The translations under genes and the position numbers were made by a program. Of a DNA stretch of 35,841 bases, positions 23,202-31,336 are shown piece after piece (the stretch's first letter is position 1; each line of letters opens with the position of its first letter). Below the pieces are notes generated by a model. It made no database searches and was not told where the DNA came from. It worked only from the letters and a program-made list of their open reading frames with translations. Source of the stretch: Clostridia bacterium (lineage in GTDB: Bacteria > Bacillota > Clostridia > Christensenellales > Aristaeellaceae); the NCBI GenBank assembly GCA_017549335.1, contig JAFYVB010000027.1, positions 1 through 35,841 of the forward strand. Direction: 5' to 3'.

Positions 23202-24608
23202 ATGAGAAAATTACTTCTTATCCTAATGCTTTTATTATCCGTTTGTTTGTGCAGTGCATGCTCTACAAGTGAGGACTACGTTCAAACACCCGAAGTTACG
23301 AGTGTTGTGGCAACAAAAAAACCGAATAGCGATGGAACATACGATTGTGATTTGTTTCGGTATCGAATCCTGGAAGATGGCACGGCAGAAATCCGTGAGT
23401 TTATTGGTACAAGCAAGTACCTTACTACTGTAAACATTCCGGATAGTCTCGATGGATATACGGTTACTTCTATCGGTTCACGTGCTTTCGTTGATCGTAC
23501 AATTCCGCACAATATCAGCATTCCTGACAGTGTTACCACGATTGTTGGTAATCCCTTCCGCAGCAGCGGCATTACCAATATAAGCGTGTCGCCTGATCAT
23601 CCGGTATTCGCCGTCATTGACAATGTATTGTTCTCTAAAGCAGATAAACGGTTGGTATTTTATCCTTATTCCGAAGCAACTTCTTATTCAGTTCCTTACG
23701 GCATCCAAATAATCGGCGAAGATGCTTTTAATAATTGCGATAATTTGAAATCTGTCAGCATCCCTGACAGCGTTGTTCTTATTGAAGACTCCGCTTTTGG
23801 AGGGTGTTCTAATCTTGCTTACATCGATATTCCCAAAAACGTTCATACGATCGGTGCTTCTGCCTTTGAGAGGTGCGAGGTTCTTAAAGAAATCAATTTG
23901 CCAAGCAGCTTGACAAGTATCGGAGAATCAGCCTTCTCACAATGTAAAAAGCTCACCAATATTACCATCCCCGCTGGAATAACCACCATTGAAGAGTCTA
24001 CCTTTAGTATGTGCTATGGTCTCAAAAGCGTTACCATCCCAGACAGTGTTACAATGATCGATACATACGCATTCCTCGGTTGTGATGCTCTCACTGATAT
24101 CAATATTCCAAACAGTGTAATTTCTATTGGTAAGGGTGCTTTTTCCTCGTGCTATGGCTTAACCCGCATTGTTATTCCTTATGGTGTGACTACTATTGGA
24201 GAAAAAGCATTTTCGCTTTGCACTAAAGCAACGAATATTTCCATCCCCAACAGTGTGGTTTCCATTGGGGCGCGTGCGTTTTCGTCATGCACTAATGTGA
24301 CGAATATTACTATCCCCAATAGTGTGGTTTCTATTGGGGAAGGCGCATTTTCTCTCTGTTCTAATGCTACCCAAATCACAATTCCAAACAGCGTGACTTC
24401 CATCGAAGCTTATGCATTTGAGAGTACAGCGCTAACGGAATTAACAATTCCGGAAAGTGTTACCTTCATTGGAAGAAAAATACTAGATGATTGTCCTAAT
24501 CTCAAAAACGTCATCGTTTCCCGCGGTTCCTACGCTGCCCAATATTGTAAAGATAACGGGTATCCTTACACTTACCCCGATGCTAACAATGATTGGCTTA
24601 CTAATTAA
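23202..24608 (+). CDS. BspA-type leucine-rich-repeat surface lipoprotein
   Basis: The start is ATG 23202 (MRKLLLILMLLLSVCLCSAC) with AAAGGA upstream; an in-frame TTG at 23181 is less likely. 468 residues. A hydrophobic signal ends at the lipobox-like LCSAC, so the protein should be lipid-anchored outside the cell. Then come about 13-14 repeats of about 23 residues with the LRR_5 pattern (SITIPDSV, SIGxxAF, CxxLT). Such proteins mediate binding to host or bacterial surfaces. Codon use is AT-rich, unlike the GC-rich neighbours, and the gene lies between two related repeats: signs of a transferred cassette. The ligand is unknown. Confidence 0.9.
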   Translation: MRKLLLILMLLLSVCLCSACSTSEDYVQTPEVTSVVATKKPNSDGTYDCDLFRYRILEDGTAEIREFIGTSKYLTTVNIPDSLDGYTVTSIGSRAFVDRTIPHNISIPDSVTTIVGNPFRSSGITNISVSPDHPVFAVIDNVLFSKADKRLVFYPYSEATSYSVPYGIQIIGEDAFNNCDNLKSVSIPDSVVLIEDSAFGGCSNLAYIDIPKNVHTIGASAFERCEVLKEINLPSSLTSIGESAFSQCKKLTNITIPAGITTIEESTFSMCYGLKSVTIPDSVTMIDTYAFLGCDALTDINIPNSVISIGKGAFSSCYGLTRIVIPYGVTTIGEKAFSLCTKATNISIPNSVVSIGARAFSSCTNVTNITIPNSVVSIGEGAFSLCSNATQITIPNSVTSIEAYAFESTALTELTIPESVTFIGRKILDDCPNLKNVIVSRGSYAAQYCKDNGYPYTYPDANNDWLTN

Positions 24609-24633
24609 AAGATTCACATAATTAAAAACATTC

Positions 24634-24677
24634 AAAAACAACCTATGGAAAGTCCATAGGTTGTTTTTGTTTATTTT
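24634..24677 (+). terminator. Strong terminator of the leucine-rich-repeat gene
   Basis: A 16-bp perfect stem (24634-24649 with 24653-24668), with 3-base loop and T-rich tail. Confidence 0.95.
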
Positions 24678-24699
24678 GGGTTAAAGTGATGCTGTTTGT

Positions 24700-24764
24700 C
24701 CAGACCGCCAAAAAACAAGCATGATGACACTTGTGATAGTCTGTCTGCTCAAATTTCTGCGATT
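24700..24764. repeat. Repeat copy 2 flanking the leucine-rich-repeat gene
   Basis: Begins CCAGACCGCCAAAAAACAA; partner of 22945-23011. The gene-free span 24609-24927 contains only this repeat, the terminator, a palindrome and the next promoter. Confidence 0.5.
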
Positions 24765-24832
24765 TCCTATCCTTATCATAGACTGCCGCGTCAATCACGC
24801 AGCCAATTATCGGTATAACGCAGGTTCTTTGG

Positions 24833-24855
24833 TACTTTCTTGACTCAAGAAAGTA
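24833..24855. repeat. Perfect 23-bp palindrome
   Basis: TACTTTCTTGA (24833-24843), C, TCAAGAAAGTA (24845-24855). The arms are perfectly complementary. It sits between repeat copy 2 and the promoter of the next gene, and resembles REP-type palindromes scattered in clostridial genomes. An operator is the other reading. Confidence 0.55.
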
Positions 24856-24871
24856 ACGTCCCCTCCCCCCC

Positions 24872-24900
24872 TTGCAATCCCTCATAAAAAGGCGCATAAT
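24872..24900 (+). promoter_or_regulatory. Promoter of the second epimerase
   Basis: TTGCAA (24872-24877), 17 bases, CATAAT (24895-24900), directly after a C7 run; 27 bases before ATG 24928. Confidence 0.65.
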
Positions 24901-24927
24901 AACACTGTACACGAAAGGAGAAGCCCT

Positions 24928-25833
24928 ATGAACCTTTTAACAAGCATCAATCTCGGCGTGTTCCTGCACACCTACAATTTGTCCGATTCGCTGAAAATGA
25001 TCCGCGAATGCGGCTTTGACGGCGTAGACTTTTCGCTGTGGTATTTTTGTCAGGGCGAGGATGCGCCTCTGTTTCGGGATGACTGGCGGGAGTTCATCAA
25101 GGATGTGCGCCGCATGCTGTATGAAAACGGTCTGACCGTTCCGCAGGCGCATGCCCATTGGCGGCACGACGGACAGATCCGAGAGGATTTTTCTTTTGAC
25201 CTTCCCGGCGAGATCTTCCGCCGCAATATCGAAGCCTGCCGGATGCTGGGCTGCAGCAAGCTGGTTTTCCACCCGATTCAGCATTTTTACCCCATCGAAA
25301 ATGAAGAAGAAACCCGCCGAAAGGTGATCGCCGCCAACGCCGCATGGTTTTCCGCGCTGACGGATACCGCCGAAGAATTCGGTGTTCAGCTGCTGATCGA
25401 GAATCTCTTTGACTATAAGCATATCCAGCCCGACAGCGCGCCGCCCCCCCCCCTGTCCCGGGGCGAGGATATCATGGAAACGCTTCGTCTGATCCGTCAT
25501 CCCCTGGTCAATACCTGCCTGGATACCGGGCACGCTCACATTGCAGGCTGCGATATCCCCGCCATGATCAGGCTGTACGGCAAGCGCCTGCAAGCGCTGC
25601 ATCTGCAGGATAACTACGGCAGGATCTACCCCATCTATGAAGATATCCACCAGTTCCCCGGCACCTGCTCCATCGATTGGAAAAACGTCTTCGCCGCGCT
25701 GAAAGAAACAGATTGCGATTGCCATCTTAATATGGAGCTGAGCGCAAAGCTGGCCGGCCAGCCCAAGGCTATCCAGTTGCTGCGATGCCAAAACGGCAGA
25801 ATGCTGCTTTTGAAGATGGCCGAAGTTTATTGA
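24928..25833 (+). CDS. Sugar phosphate isomerase/epimerase (TIM barrel), with a C10 tract
   Basis: 301 residues, start ATG 24928 behind AAAGGAG. TIM-barrel metal enzyme of the xylose-isomerase-like group: ECGFDGVDFSLWYF, HAHWRHD, KLVFHPIQH, LLIENLFDY with Glu, TCLDTGHAHIAG with Asp/His, LHLQDNYG with His/Asp, and NMELS with the last Glu. The metal set is complete. Residues about 173-176 are four prolines encoded in part by ten consecutive C (25444-25453), a slippage-prone tract in the middle of the gene. Own promoter and terminator. Substrate unknown. Confidence 0.85.
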   Translation: MNLLTSINLGVFLHTYNLSDSLKMIRECGFDGVDFSLWYFCQGEDAPLFRDDWREFIKDVRRMLYENGLTVPQAHAHWRHDGQIREDFSFDLPGEIFRRNIEACRMLGCSKLVFHPIQHFYPIENEEETRRKVIAANAAWFSALTDTAEEFGVQLLIENLFDYKHIQPDSAPPPPLSRGEDIMETLRLIRHPLVNTCLDTGHAHIAGCDIPAMIRLYGKRLQALHLQDNYGRIYPIYEDIHQFPGTCSIDWKNVFAALKETDCDCHLNMELSAKLAGQPKAIQLLRCQNGRMLLLKMAEVY

Positions 25834-25841
25834 GCATAAGC

Positions 25842-25870
25842 AAAGCCGCCGATTCCTCGGCGGCTTTTTG
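25842..25870. terminator. Bidirectional terminator
   Basis: AAAGCCGCCGA (25842-25852) pairs with TCGGCGGCTTT (25857-25867), TTCC loop, T5 tail. It lies between convergent genes. Confidence 0.9.
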
Positions 25871-25872
25871 AT

Positions 25873-27030
25873 TTATTTCCAGTCCGTATTAAACAGGAGA
25901 TCGGCGATCGCACCGCACACAGCGTAAATACCGTAGCTGTCCCTCCCGTAAGCGCCGGTGCTGAGCACCACAACGCCGTCCTTCCTGACAGGGTCGTAAG
26001 CAATGAGATTAAACTCGCCGCTATTGCTTCCCGTGTGATAATACAGGCCCTGTCTGCCGTACATATTCTTGCGGTAGCGCAGCGGCTGTGCCTGATAGAA
26101 TTTTTCGTCGGGAACAATTTGAGGAATATACTTTTCAAGCGCCGCAACAACGCTTGCACTGATGATGCGCTCGCCGTCGTAGCAGCCGTCATTGGCCAGC
26201 ATGGCAACCACCTTGCCCAGATCGTAGGCGCTTGCGCGGTAGCTGCCCGCAAAGGCGCCGCCGTTCTTGCCGGGCCCGGGAGCATGGGCTTCCATCTGCG
26301 ACTCCTTCGACGCCGTCACCTTGCGGTCGTTATTGTAAATGGTTGCGATCTTCTCGGGCGCTTTCAGATCTCCGCCCCAGAAGGAGCCGTCCATTTTCAG
26401 TTTGTCGGCAAAGGCCTCCTCCAGAATCTGATCCATGGTTTTGTTATTGGCCCGTTCCACCGCCATACCCAGCACGTAGAAGGCATAATTGCTGTAGGAC
26501 CAGTTTTTGATATCCCCGGAAGCGTAGGCTAAAACGGCCTTTTTACCCGTAAGATGTTCCTTTACGTCGCTGTATCTTCCGCTGACTTTATCGTCCGGCG
26601 TATCGATGGAAGACGTATGCGTCAGAATGGAGCGTGCCGTTACCTTATCCTTGCTGTTGCGCAGGCGGATCTTAAAGCCCAGATACTGATCAATGCCGGC
26701 ATCCAGATCCATCAGCCCTTTTTCAGCCGTCAGATGCGCCGCAAGCCCCACCATCACTTTGGTGATCGACGCCGTACGCACCTTGGTATCGGGCTTCATC
26801 TTCACTGTTTTCCGCGTAGCATGACCATACACAAAGGTATCCGCTACAACGCCGCCACGCACGTAAGCCACGGTAACGCCCACAGCATCATATTTTTTGC
26901 TGATGGCTGTGATCTTATCCTGAATCTCCTTATGCTGCTTCGTATTTTGCACAACGGCGGTCGCCGAAACCTCCGCCGTCGCCTGCGAAAACAGCAGGCA
27001 CAGCAGCATAAGTATGCTCAACAAACGCAT
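25873..27030 (-). CDS. Exported beta-lactamase-fold serine hydrolase
   Basis: The start is ATG 27030 with GGAGGAAG upstream; the longer reading to 27090 would overlap the promoter. 385 residues. Signal peptide MRLLSILMLLCLLFSQATA. Active-site motifs of the class C beta-lactamase/penicillin-binding family: S88-I-T-K91, Y-S-N (in NWSYSNYAF), and HTGS in place of KTG late in the protein. Such enzymes are D,D-peptidases, esterases or D-amino-acid amidases outside the cell; clinical beta-lactamase activity cannot be assumed. Single-gene unit. Confidence 0.88.
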   Translation of the reverse strand: MRLLSILMLLCLLFSQATAEVSATAVVQNTKQHKEIQDKITAISKKYDAVGVTVAYVRGGVVADTFVYGHATRKTVKMKPDTKVRTASITKVMVGLAAHLTAEKGLMDLDAGIDQYLGFKIRLRNSKDKVTARSILTHTSSIDTPDDKVSGRYSDVKEHLTGKKAVLAYASGDIKNWSYSNYAFYVLGMAVERANNKTMDQILEEAFADKLKMDGSFWGGDLKAPEKIATIYNNDRKVTASKESQMEAHAPGPGKNGGAFAGSYRASAYDLGKVVAMLANDGCYDGERIISASVVAALEKYIPQIVPDEKFYQAQPLRYRKNMYGRQGLYYHTGSNSGEFNLIAYDPVRKDGVVVLSTGAYGRDSYGIYAVCGAIADLLFNTDWK

Positions 27031-27061
27031 TTTGCTTCCTCCACTCGCAACATGTACCGCA

Positions 27062-27090
27062 ATTATATAGAAAAGCGAAAATATCGTCAA
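27062..27090 (-). promoter_or_regulatory. Promoter of the serine hydrolase
   Basis: Minus strand TTGACG (27085-27090), 17 bases, TATAAT (27062-27067). Its -35 overlaps the last codons of the GTPase-endonuclease gene. Confidence 0.8.
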
Positions 27091-29753
27091 TCACACGCTC
27101 TGGAATGCTTCTTTTTCCACGCATCCATCATGGCTTTTTCAACCTTTTGGGAGCTTTCCGGACGGTTGTTGTTCCAGAGAATGCGCTCGATTTCCACCTG
27201 TGCAGCCTCTACCTCACGGCGGAATTCCTGTGCCGTCACGCGCAGAGCGCCTGCGCCGAGGATAATGCGCTGTTCCAATCCATCGCTTGTGGCAACGCGC
27301 ACCCGATGACGGCGGCTGATCTCGTAACTGGCTTTTTCGATGAAGCTGTCCGCGGTTTCGGCTTCCTTCGTATAGATCACATAGATATTATTGTACTTTT
27401 CCACCGATCCCACATTGCCCTGCACCTTATAGGCGTCAAATACCAATATGACCTCAGCTCCCTGCATGGCGCGGTAATTGCACAGGACGTCCATCAAAGC
27501 CTGACGGGCATGATCCAGATTCTGCGCCGCCTGCTGCTTAAGGTCTTCCCACGCAAAGATGATATTGTAGCCGTCCACCAGCAGATATTCCCTGACGGGT
27601 TCCTGTTTCCGATATGCCTGAGGCGCAGGTGTTTCCTTGCGCACGCCGTCAAAGAACGTGCGGTTTTTGACAGGACCGTAGGTGCGCTCAAATACTGCCA
27701 TCAGCGCCTTGTCTTCCTCCAGCGTTCCGCGGTAGGCGGCGCTTTTGCGCTCCACCGCCTGTGGCGCCCGGGCAGCAGGTTCTCTTTTCTCTTCGGGACG
27801 AACATGCATATATTCCGCCGCTTCGCGCCACGGAATCACTACGCCGGCGCCATGGGAGCAAAAAACGGAATCCGCCGTATTCTCCACATCGCGTTCGCTG
27901 TCATAGCCTCTTTCAAGGATGATCTTTTCCTGCTCGGCACAGGGCTCGTACCCCTTCAGCGCGCAGCTGATGCGCCCTCTGCCGCGGGTGTAAGCCGTCA
28001 CCTGGCGGGCATAATTGCGCGCCTTGGCAACGGGCACGGTGCATTGCAGGCTTGCCATATCCCCCTGTGTTTTCGGCGGTTCAAAGCTGCCGCCCATCTG
28101 CTGGATATCGCTCATGGCACGGCCTACCGCGTCCTGAGGCACGTCAAGGCGCATATCATACCAGGGCTCAAGAAGAACAGATTTCGCCTGCATCAGTCCG
28201 TGACGAACGGCGCGGTAGGTGGCCTGTCTGAAATCGCCGCCCTCGGTGTGCTTGAGGTGCGCTTTCCCAGCCAAAAGAGTGATCTTCATATCGGTGACGG
28301 GCGAGCCCGTCAGCACGCCCACGTGCTGTTTTTCGGACAGATGCCCCATGATCAGCCGCTGCCAGCCCCGCTCCAAATCGTCCACGTGGCATTTGGAATC
28401 AAAATGCATCCCGCTGCCCCGCGGCGCAGGCTCCAGCAGCAGATGTACTTCGGCATAATGGCGAAGCGGTTCATAATGTCCCGAACCCATGACGGGCGCG
28501 GCAATGGTTTCACGGTACAGCACACTGCCCTCGCTGAAGGTTACGGGGATACCAAAGCGATCGCGCATCACGCGGCTGATGATCTCAAGCTGCACGTCGC
28601 CCATCAGCTGCACGTGGATCTCCTGCAATCTTTCCTGCCATACAACGCGCAGCATGGGGTCTTCTTCCTCCAGCTGCTTTAAATTCCGCAGCGCCGTATG
28701 CACGTCGCACCCTGCAGGCAAAAGCACCTGATAGGTAAACGCAGGCTCCATCAGCGGCGCCTGACCGTCGTTTTCCGCCCCCAGCCCTTCGCCCGGGCGC
28801 GTGAAAGAAAGCCCCGTCACGGCGCAAACCGTGCCTGCCGCCGCGCTGTCAACCGTGGTATATTTCGCACCGGAATAAAACCTGATCTGATTGACTTTCT
28901 CCGTCCATACATTGTCATCAGGCATGCCCGGCCGCTTGTTGGTCAGCATCTCCCTGACGTTCAGACAGCCGCCGGTGATCTTCATATAGGTCAGCCGCGC
29001 CCCTTGCGGATCGCGGGCAATTTTATAAATACGCGCGCCAAAGGACGCGGGATACTGCTTTTCGGGAGCAAAACGCATCAGAGCATCCAGCAGTTCTTCC
29101 ACGCCCTGAATTTTCAGCGCAGATCCGAAAAACACCGGGAATACGCTGCGCTTACCGATCTCCATCGCCACGGTGGCGTCGGGGATCTCCCCGTTATGGA
29201 GGAAGCGGCTGAGCAGCATTTCCGAGCACATCGCCAGATTTTCCGAAAGGTTTTTATCGGCAAAATCAAGGCAGTTTTCGCTCAGCTCTTCCTGCAGCTG
29301 GGCAAGCAAACGCGCTCTGTCCGCGCCCGCCTGATCCATTTTATTGATAAATATAAATGTGGGTACCCGGTATCTTTCCAGCAGACGCCACAGCGTCAGG
29401 GTATGCCCCTGTATACCGTCCGCGCCGCTGATGAGCAGCACGGCGCAGTCCAGCACCTGCAGCGTGCGCTCCATTTCGCTGGTAAAATCAACGTGGCCGG
29501 GGGTATCCAGCAATGTGATCTGCATATTCTTCCACGCAAACCGCGCCTGCTTGGAAAAGATGGTGATCCCCCGCTCCTTTTCCTGCACGTCGGTATCCAG
29601 GAAAGCATCGCCGTGATCCACACGGCCAAGCTTCCTGATCTCGCCGCCCAGATACAGCATGGCTTCCGAAAGCGTGGTTTTTCCGGCGTCCACATGGGCC
29701 AAAACACCCATGCAAAGAGGCCTTTTACAGCCGTTGTTTCCCTGTGCGCCCAT
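27087..29753 (-). CDS. TetM/EF-G-like ribosomal GTPase fused to a Rae1-like (YacP/NYN) endonuclease
   Basis: The start is ATG 29753, since AAAGGAGG lies 6 bases upstream; a reading from 29771 would place that site inside the gene. 888 residues. Residues about 12-650 are a translation-factor GTPase of the ribosomal-protection type: AHVDAGKTT (G1), RGITI (G2), DTPGH (G3), NKMD (G4), then domains II-V. In domain IV the loop that reads SPV in TetM/TetO reads HLKHTEGGDF here. After a linker with FERTYGPVKNR, residues about 723-862 match Rae1/YacP: LLVDGYNIIFAW, LVFDAYKVQG, EAETADSFIEK, VATSDGLEQ, GAGALRVTAQEFRREVE, with the acidic residues kept. Rae1 cuts mRNA in the ribosomal A site. A ribosome-clearing GTPase that also cleaves mRNA is the inference; tetracycline resistance is possible but unproven. 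Confidence 0.93.
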   Translation of the reverse strand: MGAQGNNGCKRPLCMGVLAHVDAGKTTLSEAMLYLGGEIRKLGRVDHGDAFLDTDVQEKERGITIFSKQARFAWKNMQITLLDTPGHVDFTSEMERTLQVLDCAVLLISGADGIQGHTLTLWRLLERYRVPTFIFINKMDQAGADRARLLAQLQEELSENCLDFADKNLSENLAMCSEMLLSRFLHNGEIPDATVAMEIGKRSVFPVFFGSALKIQGVEELLDALMRFAPEKQYPASFGARIYKIARDPQGARLTYMKITGGCLNVREMLTNKRPGMPDDNVWTEKVNQIRFYSGAKYTTVDSAAAGTVCAVTGLSFTRPGEGLGAENDGQAPLMEPAFTYQVLLPAGCDVHTALRNLKQLEEEDPMLRVVWQERLQEIHVQLMGDVQLEIISRVMRDRFGIPVTFSEGSVLYRETIAAPVMGSGHYEPLRHYAEVHLLLEPAPRGSGMHFDSKCHVDDLERGWQRLIMGHLSEKQHVGVLTGSPVTDMKITLLAGKAHLKHTEGGDFRQATYRAVRHGLMQAKSVLLEPWYDMRLDVPQDAVGRAMSDIQQMGGSFEPPKTQGDMASLQCTVPVAKARNYARQVTAYTRGRGRISCALKGYEPCAEQEKIILERGYDSERDVENTADSVFCSHGAGVVIPWREAAEYMHVRPEEKREPAARAPQAVERKSAAYRGTLEEDKALMAVFERTYGPVKNRTFFDGVRKETPAPQAYRKQEPVREYLLVDGYNIIFAWEDLKQQAAQNLDHARQALMDVLCNYRAMQGAEVILVFDAYKVQGNVGSVEKYNNIYVIYTKEAETADSFIEKASYEISRRHRVRVATSDGLEQRIILGAGALRVTAQEFRREVEAAQVEIERILWNNNRPESSQKVEKAMMDAWKKKHSRACD

Positions 29754-29781
29754 AAAAAGCCTCCTTTCCATTATCTTATTT

Positions 29782-29810
29782 ATTATATAATTTCACGCGC
29801 AAATCGTCAA
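29782..29810 (-). promoter_or_regulatory. Promoter of the GTPase-endonuclease gene
   Basis: Minus strand TTGACG (29805-29810), 17 bases, TATAAT (29782-29787). The leader to ATG 29753 is only about 20 bases, so there is no room for a tetM-type attenuation leader. Confidence 0.85.
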
Positions 29811-29816
29811 CCGCTG

Positions 29817-29846
29817 TCGACGGTTTGGGACAGATTGTGCTATAAT
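29817..29846 (+). promoter_or_regulatory. Promoter of ylmH, extended -10
   Basis: TCGACG (29817-29822), 18 bases, TATAAT (29841-29846) preceded by TGC. The inverted repeat AACCG/CGGTT (29809-29825) covers both -35 boxes of this divergent pair. Confidence 0.6.
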
Positions 29847-29874
29847 AAGGAAAAGACCGAAACAGGAGCTTTTT

Positions 29875-30609
29875 ATGGCCGAAAGTAAGCATTTGAACGA
29901 ACTGTGCAGCCGCGCTGCGGGAAGAAGCTTTCCCCTGTTCAGCCGTTTTCTGAACCTTGCGGAGCAAAAAGATGCAGAAATAGCCGCCCGCAAGGCAGGG
30001 GCGGCATATTTGCTGTGGGGCGGCAATGAAGATTGCGAACGCAAAATGCTGGGTGTATGCGGAGAAGATGCTCCTTTGGCCCATGAATTTCCGCTGGAGT
30101 GCATTAAAATTACCGCCAGAAGCGCCAAGTTTTCCTCTCCCTTGCAGCACAGGGATGTTCTGGGATCGCTGATGGGGCTTGGCTTTGAACGCGAGCTGAT
30201 CGGCGATATCGTGCTGCGTGAGGATGCCGCCTATGTATTTTGCACCGATAAAATGGCGCTGTTCATCTGCGAAAACCTGCCGAAGATCGGCAATACCGCC
30301 GTCCGCTGCGAGCTGTCCCTCCCGCCCGAAGGCCCGCTGCGCGCCTATCGTGAAGTGCGCATTCAGGTATCCTCCCCGCGAATTGACGCCGTAGTAGCGC
30401 ATTTGTATAAGCTCAGCCGCACCGATGCGCAAGCGCTGTTCCGTCAGGGGCGCATCATGGTGGATGACGCCGTGTGCGAGCGCACCGATTACGCTTTGCG
30501 GGAGGGGCAGGTGCTTTCCGTTCGCGGTTTCGGACGCGCCCGGTACGTCGGCGTGGAAAGCCTGAGCAAAAAGGGCAAAAGCAACGTGATCATGGCGCAA
30601 TACGTTTAA
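29875..30609 (+). CDS. ylmH: YlmH-type S4-domain RNA-binding protein
   Basis: 244 residues, start ATG 29875 with AGGAG upstream. The N-terminal part (about 1-165) has FPLFSRFLNLAEQ and GLGFERELIGDIVL, typical of the YlmH family. The C-terminal S4 domain (about 168-235) reads SSPRIDAVVAHLYKLSRTDAQALFRQGRIMVDD. The protein binds RNA; the Bacillus homologue has been reported to act on stalled 50S-nascent chain complexes in ribosome quality control. It normally lies in the sepF-divIVA cluster; here it is divergent from a ribosomal GTPase-nuclease, which suggests a shared theme of stalled ribosomes. Confidence 0.88.
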   Translation: MAESKHLNELCSRAAGRSFPLFSRFLNLAEQKDAEIAARKAGAAYLLWGGNEDCERKMLGVCGEDAPLAHEFPLECIKITARSAKFSSPLQHRDVLGSLMGLGFERELIGDIVLREDAAYVFCTDKMALFICENLPKIGNTAVRCELSLPPEGPLRAYREVRIQVSSPRIDAVVAHLYKLSRTDAQALFRQGRIMVDDAVCERTDYALREGQVLSVRGFGRARYVGVESLSKKGKSNVIMAQYV

Positions 30610-31268
30610 CGCTTGCGTTTTTTCGGCAAAGCCGGCATGGGGATTCCGCCGCAGTTCACCACCCATTCGGAGGAATCCTCCTCCGTTTGCCGTGCTGCGG
30701 TGACCGCTTCGCACATCATCCGGAAGCTTTCCCGGGTACCCTTCGGATCGCTGATGTATTCCACCGCGTGGTCTGCATCAATGCCGATATCCTCCGCCGC
30801 CTCCACCACGTCGATGTTCGCGCCAAAGAAAATAAATTCCCAGCCGTTTTTTTCTTTCTTTTCTTCAATCATCTTTTTCACGTCAGCAGCGGTATACCGC
30901 CTGCTGGCGTTTTCCATGCCGTCGGTAGTGATGACAAACAGCGTGTGTTCGGGCACGTCCTCTTCCCGGGCATACTTGTGAATGTCCGCAATGTGCTTTA
31001 CCGTTTCTCCTACCGCATCCAGCAGCGCCGTACAGCCGCCTACGGTATAATCCTTTTCCGTCATGGGCGAAATCTGCTGAAGATCCACTCTGTCGTGCAC
31101 GGTGACGAGCCTGTTGTTAAAAAGCACCGTGGTCACATAGGCTTCACCCTCCGCCTTCTTCTGCTTTTCCAGCATGGCGTTAAAGCCGCCGATGGTATCG
31201 CTCTCCAAGCCGCTCATGGAGCCGCTGCGGTCGAGGATGAAAACCAGTTCCGTCAGATTCTTTTTCAT
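30606..31268 (-). CDS. VWA-domain protein
   Basis: 220 residues, start ATG 31268. The von Willebrand A domain is complete: MIDAS D13-x-S15-x-S17 (FILDRSGSMSG), T80 in GGCTALLDA, and D116 in ITTDGMEN. No signal or membrane segment, so cytoplasmic. Stand-alone VWA proteins of this size often work with MoxR-type AAA ATPases or TerD-type systems, but no such partner is visible. The Shine-Dalgarno (31277-31282) is inside a hairpin arm, so translation may be controlled. The stop overlaps the ylmH stop by 4 bases (convergent, no terminator). Confidence 0.88.
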   Translation of the reverse strand: MKKNLTELVFILDRSGSMSGLESDTIGGFNAMLEKQKKAEGEAYVTTVLFNNRLVTVHDRVDLQQISPMTEKDYTVGGCTALLDAVGETVKHIADIHKYAREEDVPEHTLFVITTDGMENASRRYTAADVKKMIEEKKEKNGWEFIFFGANIDVVEAAEDIGIDADHAVEYISDPKGTRESFRMMCEAVTAARQTEEDSSEWVVNCGGIPMPALPKKRKR

Positions 31269-31270
31269 TG

Positions 31271-31325
31271 AAAAAACCTCCTGTCATGTTGTGTACTGAG
31301 TACATGTACATGATAGAGGTTTTTT
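31271..31325 (-). promoter_or_regulatory. Hairpin that traps the ribosome binding site of the VWA gene
   Basis: AAAAAACCTC (31271-31280) and GAGGTTTTTT (31316-31325) pair perfectly, with further pairing of TCATG/CATGA and GTAC/GTAC inside. On the message, AGGAGG (31277-31282) and the following U-run form the 3' arm, 8 bases before the start codon. It can act as a terminator for incoming transcripts or as a translational switch. Confidence 0.6.
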
Positions 31326-31336
31326 GCTTGCATTGG

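Noticed and set aside
25873-27030. Calling the serine hydrolase an antibiotic-resistance beta-lactamase
   Set aside because: SxxK, YxN and HTG are shared by D,D-peptidases and esterases; nothing here shows drug hydrolysis.
27087-29753. Calling the fusion gene a tetracycline resistance determinant
   Set aside because: The GTPase is of the TetM group but diverged, lacks the SPV loop tip and the long attenuation leader, and carries an endonuclease domain. Resistance would need a test.
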